From positions 1 to 64,000 of the forward strand of contig JASAND010018315.1 of NCBI GenBank assembly GCA_030248195.1: a stretch of 64,000 nucleotides of DNA, read 5' to 3'. A model generated the notes under the pieces. The model searched no databases, was not told the origin of the DNA, and was given only the letters and a program-made list of their open reading frames with translations. Both the position numbers and the translations under genes were made by a program. Positions 12,101 to 20,738 of this stretch are shown here, one piece after another (the first letter of the stretch is position 1; each line of letters starts with the position of its first letter). Source of the stretch: Trissonchulus latispiculum (lineage: Eukaryota; Nematoda; Enoplea; Enoplida; Ironidae).

Positions 12101-13924
12101 GGTATATATTCAGGGGTCAAGCAAGGAGACCCACTCAGCCCAATTTTGTTTAATATATCCATGGAATACTTGTTGCAATCACTCAAGCAACGATTCCAGG
12201 ATGGTGGGTACTCGATGGAAGGCACTACTTACAGTCTTCTAGCATTTGCTGATGATCTAGTCGTAATGGCTAAAGACACGGCAACCATGAACAAAATGCT
12301 AGAAGCCGCGACCTCTGTTGCCTCCTTAGTCGGTCTCAAATTTCGAGCAAACAAATGTGCGTCCCTTACTCTCGCTATGGGAAAAGTAGTCACCGAAAAA
12401 TATTCAATGCAGGCAGAACAAATCCCATCACTCAACTGTTTTGAGTCGTATAAATATTTAGGCGTCTCTGTGGGAGTTGGCATTGATCAAACCCCAGTGA
12501 CAAGCCTATTGGCAAGTATGAACGATCTCAAAAAAATTGAGTCGTGCGACCTAGCACCATGGCAAAAATTGGATGCTATCCGCACGTTTATACTGCCTCG
12601 CCTGGGATATATTGCTTATTTGGCACAACCAAAGAAGGCAGATCTGCTCGAGTTTGAGAAAACATTGATTCTCGTAGCAAAGAAGATCTGCTGCTTGCCA
12701 AATGAGGCGCCAAAGCATTATATTTTCGGTGACTACAAGAGTGGGGGCCTTGGGCTGTCGTCACCCCGGGAAGCACTAGATGTAGCAACCATCTCCCATG
12801 GCTACAAGCTACTGACGTGCCCTGACAAGCAGATAAACTGTCTCGCATGGGAGACTCTGAAGTCTACCGTAAGCGAGTGGTTGAAAGTCCAGGCCACAAA
12901 TGACGACATTCTTAATTTTCTAAATGGCAAAACTGATGGACGATTTAAGTCTACTTTGCCTGGCTGCACGAGTCCAACGGAGACTTGGCGCAACTTCCGG
13001 AAAGCAGTGCTCTGGCTCAGACGAGTTGTAGATGTGAAATTCTCGCTTTCTGAGTCCGGAGACCTTCTGCTTATCGTTGGTGCAGGACAAAGCGCCGAGC
13101 AGACTGTCACGCCGGAACAGAGACATACTGCGTACAGAACTCTGCGTCTGCAAACCTTGGCTGCACACATAGAGCAACTAAAAGCTAACTACAAAAGTCA
13201 AGGAAAAACGTTTCATGCTATTTCGGCCTCTAAGCTGAATAGCCAGTTTATACAGGATGGTAAGTTCGTTTCCTTTCACGGGTTCAAGTTTGTGCATAAA
13301 GCACGGCTTAACTTGGTGGATCTGAATGGTGCAAGGCACAGGAAACCTCCTGACAGGGAAAGGTATTCGAAAAAGTGTCGGCGATGTGGTGATTGGGATG
13401 AAACATTACCTCATGTTCTTTGTCATTGTAATTACCATCTTTCTAACGCCATTACCGCCCGACACAACGCCATCCAAAAACGGGTCGTTGAAGCCATTAA
13501 GCGTCGCAACCCGAATGCCTCTATACGGGTAAATCAAGGCTGCAATTTTGCACGTAGACAAGTACGACCAGATATTGTCTATGTAAATGAAGCGAAAAAA
13601 GCAGCGGCTATAATTGACATAACCTGTCCCTTTGAAAATGGGCCTGAAGCCTTCAAGGCCGCAAGAGCTGCAAAAATTGATAAATACCGCCCCGAAGCGG
13701 ACGCTCTTGCGGCTAATGGCTACACCGTCCATTTAGATGCCATTGTAGTTGGTCCGCTTGGAACGTTTGATCCGGCAAATGCTGACATTTTCTATAAGCT
13801 GGGCGTTACCAAGCGGTACCTAAATAAGATGGCTAGGCTTACAATTGCTGACGTAATCAGCCTGTCTAGCCATATCTACTGGCGGCACATAATTGGGGAC
13901 AGTGTAAAAATGCCAAAGCTATAG
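9134..13924 (+). CDS. Retrotransposon polyprotein: zinc fingers, Ulp1-like protease, reverse transcriptase, RLE endonuclease
   Basis: A single ORF of about 1,596 codons. I take the ATG at 9,134 (GAAATGG, a good eukaryotic context) over the in-frame GTG at 9,128. Order by approximate residue: an RG-rich basic N terminus (1-40); C2H2 fingers (CYIC...HLHTDH at 137; FKCSECGRTF...HARTH at 213); an acidic linker; an Ulp1-like cysteine protease with HWAL (494), VYDPLGWG and QDNFNCGAYVC (555); RT with APGKD (810) and the FADD catalytic box (1,039); then a CCHC knuckle (CRRCGDWDE, 1,417) and the RPDI...IDITCPF restriction-like endonuclease motif (1,480-1,505). The role is target-primed reverse transcription at U2 genes; the protease substrate is unknown. 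The ORF is uninterrupted, so it could be active. A GTAAGT...TTGCAG pair at 9,255-9,294 resembles a 40-nt intron, but removing it would shift the frame. Confidence 0.95.
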   Translation: MAPPMNRGRGQWRGGSRRGAPNRGAHNRGGGRSSGNANLASKYFQCECACLYCRVGCPIQLELHHVPLSKEAATSLKQLLKPRTAEEKDTCLCRHLTTNGSLTGGGEQEQVEVPQKVTIKGAECLQFLVPLAEMVACYICQRRYEASKSATKLSLVRHLHTDHGIELKPHYKCRACDFLPPSDAKYPLKVLNAHAASKHKGIEAPKKPEGNFKCSECGRTFQNARGLSSHARTHVKPKRSPIKAQAKLLRDQISGVSRPKVKDNTGSTTDSSAKEADSICNKKADSICNEDKIAEPAAAIKPVAESPGKESISQNKECFSDEDVPDDGSTHTLVLSPDSSDSPRQLHSGLMEPEVPQAETADIINLAVQNETDEQESGDTEPSSIKPEPAQLPHQYEAEILNLVTDPPLQLHELPADQYSLEPLKHTTERKAWLNDGIIFDYIKLAVLPLSRHAIAIDPLVINLVERKDVKKLSHLPSTWELAFFPVNRGGCHWALALYYRHTATVRVYDPLGWGCSSIENILNKVWLLLPGGHKSELSIEVPPSGTYSLQQDNFNCGAYVCIYAERIALNDSLKFSTVEANGWRQKALALLNASRDATSEAPAPKVTERELTPVQNIAALPPPACNSKAKPSNGATTWLQRLNSAEAMAWEDFEVLCYEFATSCLPTKERPKQRAAPQAISTAHHDGKVDKSTQTYSTSIYKMKAGVHGPGKKPHPLAKKAGKLQRDYNQNKKSTMRRILEKPSLPCPVELPQVAAYYAEATASKQINLALVQSNTPKLPVASESDVFLRSITAAEVLHTIKRMKNTAPGKDRVSYKDLYKADPTGEVLAAIYKVCFQERKIPTQWKQVYTILLHKKGDPTQLENWRPIAMMCTIYKVYAALWARRLEILCSTSGIISQEQKGFVRTEGCAQHAFVLETIIHDARAKTKDLAVAWLDLANAFGSIPHELIIYMLESTGIPSEFCNIVADLYTNCTTTVKTAKGETEPIGIYSGVKQGDPLSPILFNISMEYLLQSLKQRFQDGGYSMEGTTYSLLAFADDLVVMAKDTATMNKMLEAATSVASLVGLKFRANKCASLTLAMGKVVTEKYSMQAEQIPSLNCFESYKYLGVSVGVGIDQTPVTSLLASMNDLKKIESCDLAPWQKLDAIRTFILPRLGYIAYLAQPKKADLLEFEKTLILVAKKICCLPNEAPKHYIFGDYKSGGLGLSSPREALDVATISHGYKLLTCPDKQINCLAWETLKSTVSEWLKVQATNDDILNFLNGKTDGRFKSTLPGCTSPTETWRNFRKAVLWLRRVVDVKFSLSESGDLLLIVGAGQSAEQTVTPEQRHTAYRTLRLQTLAAHIEQLKANYKSQGKTFHAISASKLNSQFIQDGKFVSFHGFKFVHKARLNLVDLNGARHRKPPDRERYSKKCRRCGDWDETLPHVLCHCNYHLSNAITARHNAIQKRVVEAIKRRNPNASIRVNQGCNFARRQVRPDIVYVNEAKKAAAIIDITCPFENGPEAFKAARAAKIDKYRPEADALAANGYTVHLDAIVVGPLGTFDPANADIFYKLGVTKRYLNKMARLTIADVISLSSHIYWRHIIGDSVKMPKL

Positions 13925-14062
13925 AAATGATATTTTCAATTTTGGTCAATTCTAAAACCACTTCATTTCTTTTATATACATTTCTTTGTTCTAGCCATAC
14001 AAGCCTTGCTCTCCGCTTTTTGCCAGAATCTTCGTGGCCAAGGCAAGGAATTGGCAGCCAAT

Positions 14063-14911
14063 ATGCTCCAAATGGTCCAGGCGGAGGTGGTGGATTTTGG
14101 GGCCTTCTGTCTGAACCGATATCAGGCAGTTCAATCAGCGTTAGGTCCCCTTCCCCGAACTGGAGGCAACGGAGCTGGTCCCTCTGGCGGAGATCCCAAA
14201 CCAGGACCTTCCAAGCCAGGGCCCTCCAACTTCAAACCCTCTGATAATCGCCCTGGACCATCCAAGAAGCCGGACGATGATGCCAAAGCGATTACCATCT
14301 CCACCAAATGCTGGATCTTTGGCGACAGCCAAGCTTCACGCATCGACCGTAGAAAGCTTGTGTCGACAGCTGTAACTTCGTGTCCAGGGATTTCGGCCGG
14401 ACAAGCCTTGTCCCGGTTACGTAAAATTACGCTGGATACGCACAAGCTTTCGTACGTCGTCGTCATGTTCGGGTCTGTCGAACTTTCTATGAAACTGGCC
14501 CATTTGGTTCCGGAAAGAGTTCGCCAGCTAGTCCAATGCCTTCGTTCCGAAAAGAACTTCATTGGGGACATCTTTGTCGTTGGTCTCTTTCCTACCAAAC
14601 GATATGGGCAGACCATCGTCAAGATAAATCAGGATACGGCCCTGCTGGCTGCAGAGCACGACAGCACTTTCGTCAGTATGGCCGCTGCTATGCTTGAAGA
14701 CGAGGCTGACCCGTGCTCTGTTAAAGCCGGCATGCTTGACGACGACGATCTCCATATCACCAACAAGATGGCTGGAGTAATGATCAAGAAGCTTGGCCAC
14801 ACATACTGCGTCCCTCTCACTCATTGGGCCGTCAAATTTATGAAGGCGCAAGCTGCGCAGAAGCCCGCGGACGCTGGTCAGGATAACAACGTTCAAGAAG
14901 CCATGAACTGA
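14063..14911 (+). CDS. Second retrotransposon ORF with SGNH-hydrolase/esterase-like domain
   Basis: This ORF lies downstream of the polyprotein, in the same frame but separated by stop codons (TAG at 13,922 and TGA at 13,928). The frame is open from 13,931. The first in-frame ATG is at 14,063, and a CTTTGTTCTAG at about 13,984-13,994 looks like a splice acceptor, so the true start is uncertain. After a Gly/Pro/Ser-rich linker with repeated GPSKPGPSN words comes a domain with GDSQAS (block I, nucleophile Ser), VVMFGSVELS and DDDDLHITN (Asp-x-x-His of block V). These fit the SGNH esterase fold known from ORF1 of CR1-type retrotransposons. An SGNH ORF placed after the RT-encoding ORF is unusual. 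The function is inferred; lipid-ester hydrolysis or RNP assembly are the family precedents. Confidence 0.7.
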   Translation: MLQMVQAEVVDFGAFCLNRYQAVQSALGPLPRTGGNGAGPSGGDPKPGPSKPGPSNFKPSDNRPGPSKKPDDDAKAITISTKCWIFGDSQASRIDRRKLVSTAVTSCPGISAGQALSRLRKITLDTHKLSYVVVMFGSVELSMKLAHLVPERVRQLVQCLRSEKNFIGDIFVVGLFPTKRYGQTIVKINQDTALLAAEHDSTFVSMAAAMLEDEADPCSVKAGMLDDDDLHITNKMAGVMIKKLGHTYCVPLTHWAVKFMKAQAAQKPADAGQDNNVQEAMN

Positions 14912-15030
14912 AGATTAAACCATTCAGCTGTCTCCTAACTGGCACGCTCAACCAGTTAGCCTAGAACCTTTATGCATTAACTTTTCTTTTTAATGTATTA
15001 CTTGCATAACCTGTTGTCTAACAGTAAACG
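14912..15030 (+). other. 3' UTR of the U2-targeted retrotransposon
   Basis: About 120 bp with no poly(A). An 8-bp stem (CTAACTGG at 14,935 / CCAGTTAG at 14,952) with a 9-nt loop is a candidate element for recognition by the element's own RT. The UTR ends directly at the U2 sequence. Confidence 0.6.
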
Positions 15031-15183
15031 AGTATCTGTTCTTATCAGCTTAATCTCTGGTACGAGAGCCACGTGCTCTCTGAGATTAAACTGATTTTTG
15101 AGAGACGGACGAGTGACTCAGCTTGCTGAGCCTTGTCCACGGGTTGGCCCGGTATTGCAGTACCTCCGGGATCGGCCCACTCC
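15031..15183 (+). ncRNA. U2 snRNA gene, 3' part
   Basis: The sequence resumes AGTATCTGTTCTTATCAGC and continues through stem-loop II, an Sm-like site (GATTTTTGAG at about 15,088), stem III and the conserved stem-loop IV (GGTATTGCAGTACCTCC at about 15,150). With the 5' part the gene is about 190 nt, the normal U2 size. A CCCCGAAAGGGG hairpin follows at once. This copy cannot make U2 while interrupted, although the parts themselves look undecayed. Confidence 0.92.
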
Positions 15184-15536
15184 CCGAAAGGGGAGAAAAA
15201 TGTTATATAACATAGAATTTGAAGTGTTTTAGTTAGACGGTGACTAAAAATTAGTTTAAGTAAATTTGGCAAAAATTGAAAATTGGATGTTTTCGTCAAA
15301 AAGCTCTATTTTTAGGGGCATTTTCCCCGCGCTGTAGGGGGCTAGCAAAGCAGTGTTAAACAGGGGTTTGTATTGCGCCACTCTGTGTTGAAGTTCATTG
15401 AATATAATTTCATCTTTTGTTTTTTCGCATGTTTCGGATTAGAGTTACCGTATATGTAATAATTACGTTACCCTTCCTTGAGTCTCCGGTAATAAAGTGT
15501 GGTTCCTGTGCGGGATTCCCAGACGGTGCTGGCGGG
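15184..15536. other. Flank downstream of the U2 gene
   Basis: It starts with the CCCCGAAAGGGG hairpin that may belong to the U2 3'-end region. The rest is AT-rich and holds no gene that I can support. Confidence 0.4.
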
Positions 15537-15539
15537 GGC

Positions 15540-15865
15540 CAGTCACTTCGAGGGTGGTCTCTTTCCGGGGGGCCACTTCGAGGGTAGTCTCTTTCGGGGA
15601 AACTTCGAGGGCGGTCTCTTTCCGGGGGCCAGTTCGAGGGTGGTCTCTTTCCGGGGGGCCACTTCGAGGGTGGTCTCTTTCGGGGAAACTTCGAGGGCGG
15701 TCTCTTTCCGGGGGCCAGTTCGAGGGTGGTCTCTTTCCGGGGGGCCACTTCGAGGGTGGTCTCTTTCGGGGAAACTTCGAGGGCGGTCTCTTTCCGGGGG
15801 CCAGTTCGAGGGTGGTCTCTTTCCGGGGGCCACTTCGAGGGTGGTCTCTTTCTGGGGGGGCCATG
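15540..15865. repeat. GC-rich minisatellite with 87-bp higher-order unit
   Basis: Tandem 27-30-bp units built on CTTCGAGGGTGGTCTCTTTC. Three unit variants (CCAGTTCGAGG, CCACTTCGAGG, AAACTTCGAGG) recur in order, giving a higher-order period of about 87 bp repeated roughly three times. Because 87 is a multiple of three, open frames appear on both strands; they are not genes. Confidence 0.9.
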
Positions 15866-16538
15866 AGTGTGTTCGTAGGGTACCTCAGATTTTCTATGTT
15901 TTATATATAAGCATGACACATCATCCGCACGCTAGCGACTCGGGTGTCACTAAAACCCTGCCCGGCCAACCTTACCGGCCCAGCCTTACTAAAAACCTGC
16001 CCGGCCTACCTGCGCACTCTTATTGTTAATGTTTTATGCAGGGTAATTACTATCCTTTTGTGTTTACACAGGGTCATGTGCAAACATGGATATGTAGTGA
16101 CGTGCAAGATCTTTTGTTATTCGATTGATAAGAGGATTAGATTGAGGTTAAGAAGAGGACATTGAATTGAAAAAGGAAACTAATTTTCTTTTCATTAGGT
16201 AGTATAGTCGTAACAAATGAACTGTTTAGACTTTAAAATAAAGAAAGAATACAATAGAAGTTTTTCATAAGCATTCGATTATTCAAAAGAATTATATACA
16301 TATATAGTTTATTCGGATCTTTTGGCTTTTCCCCCAGCCCTAACTTTTGATTTTTTTGACCAATATATAATTTGCAATTTTGTATGGGTGCATATCGGAC
16401 TATTTGAGAGGTTCATTGTATATATTTGACTTTGTCATTTAAAATTTTTAATCATACTTAAACACTTTTTGCGAATATTTGCATGCAGTGCGTAAACAAA
16501 CTTACGCAAACTGTATATATATATATATAAGTGTAAGC
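15866..16538. other. Gene-free stretch
   Basis: AT-rich sequence. It contains a short fragment of fold-back family A (about 16,316-16,400; CCCCCAGCCCTAACTTTTG then GACCAATA) and a TA run at 16,513-16,528. Confidence 0.5.
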
Positions 16539-16546
16539 ATTAGGAG

Positions 16547-17683
16547 GGTGATACTCCGGTAGGCGCACACCTTACAATTTTTCGCAATTGTCAGAAATGC
16601 TCTACTCCGGTAGGCGCACACCTTACAAAACTGAGGGCATACTGTAAAACGCTCTACTCCGGTAGGCGCACACCTTACTAAACTGAAGGTTTACTGCAAA
16701 ACGCTCTACTCCGGTAGGCGCACACCTTACAAATAGTGATTTCTTGTACTAGTGATAATATGTACTAAACCGATTGCAAACTAAAATTGCACAACTGTTA
16801 CATAATAATTAATCACCGCAACATGACAAGCAGGTGTAAATGTAGTTGTCGGAACTAAATACAAAAGAAAAATATAACAGAAGTCTATTGAATAGGTAAG
16901 TTCCGCCGTTACAGGCGTCAATGTTAGGAGAGACTTTAGGAGAGAAATTTAATTTTTCTGTAATTAAGTGGACTTTCTGGCGCTAGGAACGATGAAAATG
17001 AAAATGAAAACGATGCTACTTGTCCGCTTGGACGGTCACTTGCTGGCTGGACATTTGACTGCTTACTCTTGGTTTGCTTGCCATAAGAAAACCTCTTTCA
17101 AGGACTTTATTTCGGAAGTACATCGCCAATTTCATGTCGTGTGAACTGACTTTAGTTTACATTGCTTGTTCATGTTTGTTAATACATGTTAAGGCATGTT
17201 ATTGCATGTTACATATGTTTATGAATATGTTCAACTTGTAATTAAATAACACCTAATGACATTACTTCATATAGAACTGTTTAATGCATAAGTAAGTGTT
17301 TGCGCCAGCAGTTTAGTACATATTATCACTAGTACAAGAAATCACTATTAGTAAGGTGTGCGCCTACCGGAGTAGAGCGTTTTACAGTATAAAAAAAAGG
17401 TAAAGGTGACCCCTGGAGAATATCTCCATCCCTGCTTCAGGAACAAGGGGTGCCGGTGCTCATCCCCGGATACACAGCCGTAGAGCCAGGAGTGTCACCT
17501 CAAATGATGACTGCATCCGTGGAAGGGGGGCCGGCCCTTCAAGGCTTTAAGCCCTACACGGACTCCTGTTACCTTCCAAGTTTTACAGTATGCCCTCAGT
17601 TTTGTAAGGTGTGCGCCTACCGGAGTAGAGCATTTCTGACAATTGCGAAAAATTGTAAGGTGTGCGCCTACCGGAGTATCACC
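16547..17683. mobile_element. TIR transposon (non-autonomous) with tandem-repeat arms and 8-bp TSD
   Basis: The ends are GGTGATACTCCGG and its reverse complement CCGGAGTATCACC. The flanks are a perfect 8-bp duplication ATTAGGAG (16,539-16,546 and 17,684-17,691). Each arm holds repeats of TACTCCGGTAGGCGCACACC: four in the left arm, three inverted in the right. The middle (about 16,790-17,290) has no coding frame. The right arm is interrupted by the 190-bp insertion at 17,391-17,580. Size and TSD length suggest a hAT-like non-autonomous element, by inference. Confidence 0.85.
17391..17580. mobile_element. 190-bp retroposon-like insertion with 11-bp target duplication
   Basis: It lies between two copies of TTTTACAGTAT (17,380-17,390 and 17,581-17,591). 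The corresponding place in the left arm of the host element (about 16,635-16,645) has the site only once, which gives a pre-insertion allele inside the same molecule. One end carries A8. It is GC-rich compared with its host and contains no ORF. SINE-like behaviour is inferred from TSD length and size; no A/B boxes were verified. Confidence 0.75.
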
Positions 17684-17691
17684 ATTAGGAG

Positions 17692-18183
17692 AGATGAATA
17701 AAACACCCATATCCATGTTGCAATGCAGAAAATCATCGCAAACCATTGGAAACAGGCGGGGGTCAGGGGGCGGCAGCCCCCAGTTAAAAATTAGAGCTTT
17801 TTTAAAAATTGAAAGACTTCAAAACTGTTTTTTCAGAGCACTTTTTCTTTTTCAAAAGTTTGGCTGTGCACTTTGTTGTGTAAATTGGTTTTTTATTGTG
17901 TAAATTATTTTTTGTCGTGAATATATATATACACAGTATTTTACTCAAAAAACCCTGACTTTTCGTCAACTATGAATTTTGGGTATCCAATCGGTACACA
18001 CTACACAGTATATATTCATTAATATTAAACAGTCATTTAAAAGCGTAACGTGTATATAGCACAAACAATTAAAGGTCTTGTAATCTGAATGCAGTATATA
18101 AGTGCTGTGGAGTTTAAGTAATCATCATTCAATTCTAAAGGTCAAACAATGTACACAACATCGCATACGCATTAACATACATG
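17692..18183. other. Gene-free stretch before the Polinton
   Basis: AT-rich flank with no gene. The last six bases before the element, 18,184-18,189, are the target duplication TACACA. Confidence 0.6.
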
Positions 18184-18189
18184 TACACA

Positions 18190-18757
18190 AGTAGTATAGT
18201 GCGGGCTTTTCGAGCCCCTATCCCAATCCCAAAACACCCAGTTTCTTCCCTTACCAATCAAATACCCTCACAACACCCAGTAGTCACACCTTGCTTTGCT
18301 CCCAGTAAATACCCTTACCAACCACACACCTTCACAACACCCAGTTCATACCCCAGTACTTCCTGTCATACCTCCAGTTTACACACCCAGTACTCCTTAT
18401 ACCCCCTGTCCCCCAGTAACCCCTGTACTTCTGTCGAACGTCCTGTTTATATCCCCAGTACTTCCTGCCATACTCCTAGAATTACACCCAGTTCCTACCC
18501 TTACCAACCACACACCTTGACAACACCCAGTATATACCCCCCTCCAGTTCAAAAAGCATTCACACCTCTCCAAGCTTCCTCATCTCCGTCCCTCTGCGTT
18601 CTTCCCCCGGGGCTTGGGACCCGGCGTCGGCCCATTACCGGATTTTTTTGGGTTTTTTGGTTTTCTATATTTTTAATTTTTGTGATTTTACAAAGCATTC
18701 ATACAGCATATCTATATACAGTATATACATTTAGCCCTTAAGAGGGCTGTTGGGATA
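18190..18757 (+). repeat. Polinton left terminal inverted repeat (568 bp)
   Basis: It matches the reverse complement of 31,600-32,167 without gaps; I found one mismatch (G at 18,598 versus the equivalent of T at 31,759). It is rich in ACACCCAGT and CCAGTACTTC words, contains duplicated CTTACCAACCACACACCTT blocks, and ends inward in the near-palindrome AGCCCTTAAGAGGGCT. Open frames through it are coincidental and mirrored in the other copy. The polB stop lies only 10 bp inside it. Confidence 0.97.
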
Positions 18758-18767
18758 AAACAAACAA

Positions 18768-20738
18768 TCATATATCCAATGGAGCCGTACTCACCCCATC
18801 TGCTAACACTTTCCGCTTAGGGTATAGGTAGGGAAGGGCATCTTTAGTCTGAAAGTATTGTATTATTTTATTGTCTATGCTTCTAAGTCCTCTGTTTTCT
18901 CCAGACATTGTATTCCCCGTTTCTAAAACATTTTTAAAATCTTCAGGGGTGTAGCTATTTAGGGCTTTGCTTACTCCTTTGTGGGAGACTTTATTCGTCT
19001 TTTCCCATGCCAGGTAAGTTTTGCTGCAAAGTGCTATAATACCATCCCCTGTCCATTCCTCTTTGAACAAGCCGGGTATTCTTTTCTGGCTAGGGTCTTG
19101 AACAAAGAAATCCTTGAGTGCCTGTTGCCACCTACTTTCATTTCTAATAGGGACACAATCACTTAAGTTTTTAGAAGAGCAGGCAAAATAGAGGGAGTCT
19201 GTATCCATTTGGCAGAGTTGGAAGGTTTCGGGCCACAAATTTGGTTTAAGGCAGTCATAGTAGAACTGAAGCATCCTAAGTTTGGCGTACTGGTAGACGA
19301 AGAACCCAACTAATTCCGGTAACCTGTAGACAATTTTTGACTTAGCCGATTGAACCTCATATATCCCGTTTCCCAGGTCATCTAATCTTCTAAACCTCCA
19401 TCCATTTACTTCCCGGCTAGCCCCAGACCTTTGACAATATTTTACATCCTGGTGTTTTTCGAGATTTGTAATTGTCCGACCATAGTGAGAATTTCCTAGA
19501 AGTTTGAACATTTCCCCCTTGAGTGCTAGGTCCGGATCCGAGTCAGCTGCAGAACGATGGTAGGTAACCTCGTCTCCCAACTCTTTGAAACAGGCTTTTG
19601 GCTTAAATTCAATTGCTTGGTGTATTTTCGTAATTTTCAGTCCATGTTTCAGATACCACTTAATTAGAGGAGTAGCTAGGAGAATTTTCGTTCCAAAGTA
19701 GCTTCCAATTAGACCCCTTCTAGGTTGGTTCATAAGATCATTCAACTCGCAAAACGTTTTCATATGCTCACCAATATCTTCCTTTGAAATTTCTACATTT
19801 TTGAAAATGGGGGTCATCTCTGCGAAGTAATCTTTCTTTTCCTCAGGGACCTCAATATCCACCTCAACTAACCCGAAGAACCTATTCGCTTGAATTTGGG
19901 TGACTAGTTGTGCGAAAGTTAAAATAGATCGTTTCTTTGGGAGATTGAAGTGTTCCTCCATAAACTCTTGCATGTCCGGGGAGTCTTTTAGGGCTTTATC
20001 AAACTCGCACTCCCACTTTTCAAGAAGATCGAAACCCCCATCTTTAATTGCCTTGGAGACTCTTTCAGTTCTTTCCCGTCTTTTAGTCCGATCCTCTGCA
20101 TCCTGGTTTCTATCCAGTTGGCACCCATGGCCGTGGAAATAGCAACCATGAAATTGTAAAACGAGATTCTTTTCTGATACCCACCCGTCAACTTTGGATT
20201 TTCCTACCCTCTTTTGTCCCCCATTGTAAGCGTGCTCAACTCTAACTCCCAGTACCTCTGCCATATACTCCAGCCACATAGCCTCCTTGCGCCCTTTTTG
20301 TAGCCACCTTTTGAATTTCCCATCTTCTGTGGGTTTCCACTCCGCGTACAGACCAGTGGGCATTTCTTGCATGGTGCACCAGAGGTATAAGGCGTTGGCG
20401 TCGAACCCAAAAATTTGTGCAACTTTGAACCCGTTACTAATTTCAGTTACCCCGGCTTCGTGATATCTGTGAAACACCAAGCTAGGACCCCCGACTATGT
20501 TATCTTTAATAAGTTTATGCCAATTTTGGGTGAATCTACTGAAGAGGGGAAGGATGGTATGTTTGGGAATTTTGTTCATCATATGTTTGTAGGCTAAACC
20601 AGGGAGGGAAATAGCCCCACTTTTAAACATGTCAATCCCCATAGTTTTCCAGAATTCTACCATTTTTTCGGTAGCTTGAAGGAAGGGTCCTACATCCAGA
20701 TTATTGTACCAAATTAGGAGATCCCTTACAGTTTTAAA
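18768..20738 (-). CDS. Protein-primed DNA polymerase B, C-terminal polymerase half (after in-frame stop)
   Basis: This half carries the polymerase motifs: A, FGFDANALYLW (about residue 84 from the ATG at 20,663); B, KLLGNSHYG (about 383); and C, MDTDSLYF (about 484). These match family B polymerases of the protein-primed kind used by Polintons and adenoviruses. The reading frame is continuous with the upstream half, broken only by a TAA at 20,739-20,741. The 25 codons between that stop and the first ATG (20,661-20,663) also look coding, which argues that this is one gene interrupted once and not two genes. It ends 10 bp from the left TIR. Confidence 0.95.
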   Translation of the reverse strand, partial: FKTVRDLLIWYNNLDVGPFLQATEKMVEFWKTMGIDMFKSGAISLPGLAYKHMMNKIPKHTILPLFSRFTQNWHKLIKDNIVGGPSLVFHRYHEAGVTEISNGFKVAQIFGFDANALYLWCTMQEMPTGLYAEWKPTEDGKFKRWLQKGRKEAMWLEYMAEVLGVRVEHAYNGGQKRVGKSKVDGWVSEKNLVLQFHGCYFHGHGCQLDRNQDAEDRTKRRERTERVSKAIKDGGFDLLEKWECEFDKALKDSPDMQEFMEEHFNLPKKRSILTFAQLVTQIQANRFFGLVEVDIEVPEEKKDYFAEMTPIFKNVEISKEDIGEHMKTFCELNDLMNQPRRGLIGSYFGTKILLATPLIKWYLKHGLKITKIHQAIEFKPKACFKELGDEVTYHRSAADSDPDLALKGEMFKLLGNSHYGRTITNLEKHQDVKYCQRSGASREVNGWRFRRLDDLGNGIYEVQSAKSKIVYRLPELVGFFVYQYAKLRMLQFYYDCLKPNLWPETFQLCQMDTDSLYFACSSKNLSDCVPIRNESRWQQALKDFFVQDPSQKRIPGLFKEEWTGDGIIALCSKTYLAWEKTNKVSHKGVSKALNSYTPEDFKNVLETGNTMSGENRGLRSIDNKIIQYFQTKDALPYLYPKRKVLADGVSTAPLDI

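Larger units (their letters stand above)
8632..15030 (+). mobile_element. U2-snRNA-targeted RLE-type non-LTR retrotransposon (NeSL/Utopia-like), apparently full length
   Basis: A 6.4-kb insertion sits exactly inside a U2 snRNA gene. Its left junction is ...GTGTAGT and its right junction AGTATCTG..., which suggests a 3-bp AGT target duplication (8,629-8,631 and 15,031-15,033). The order is a 5'UTR of about 500 bp, a long ORF (zinc fingers, Ulp1-like protease, RT, restriction-like endonuclease), a second ORF with an SGNH-like domain, and a short 3'UTR with a hairpin and no poly(A) tail. NeSL-clade elements are known to combine Ulp1 protease with RLE, and Utopia is a known U2-specific lineage of that group. 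The Utopia assignment rests on target plus domain order, not on a phylogeny. Confidence 0.9.

Noticed and set aside
9004..13732. Minus-strand and alternative-frame ORFs across the retrotransposon polyprotein
   Set aside because: Shadows of the long plus-strand ORF; no domains.
15410..16029. Several overlapping ORFs on both strands
   Set aside because: The 87-bp repeat period is a multiple of three, so frames stay open by chance.
16547..17683. CRISPR-like regular repeats
   Set aside because: Repeats lie in inverted orientation in two arms of a TIR transposon with a TSD, in a eukaryotic genome; no cas genes.
18181..18741. Pro/Ser/Thr-rich ORFs of about 186 codons in the Polinton TIRs
   Set aside because: Present in both TIRs in opposite orientation, composed of CCAGT-type repeats, open in two frames; no evidence of translation.
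18768..20663. Two separate polymerase genes
   Set aside because: Same frame, contiguous coding signal and complementary domains show one gene interrupted by one stop.
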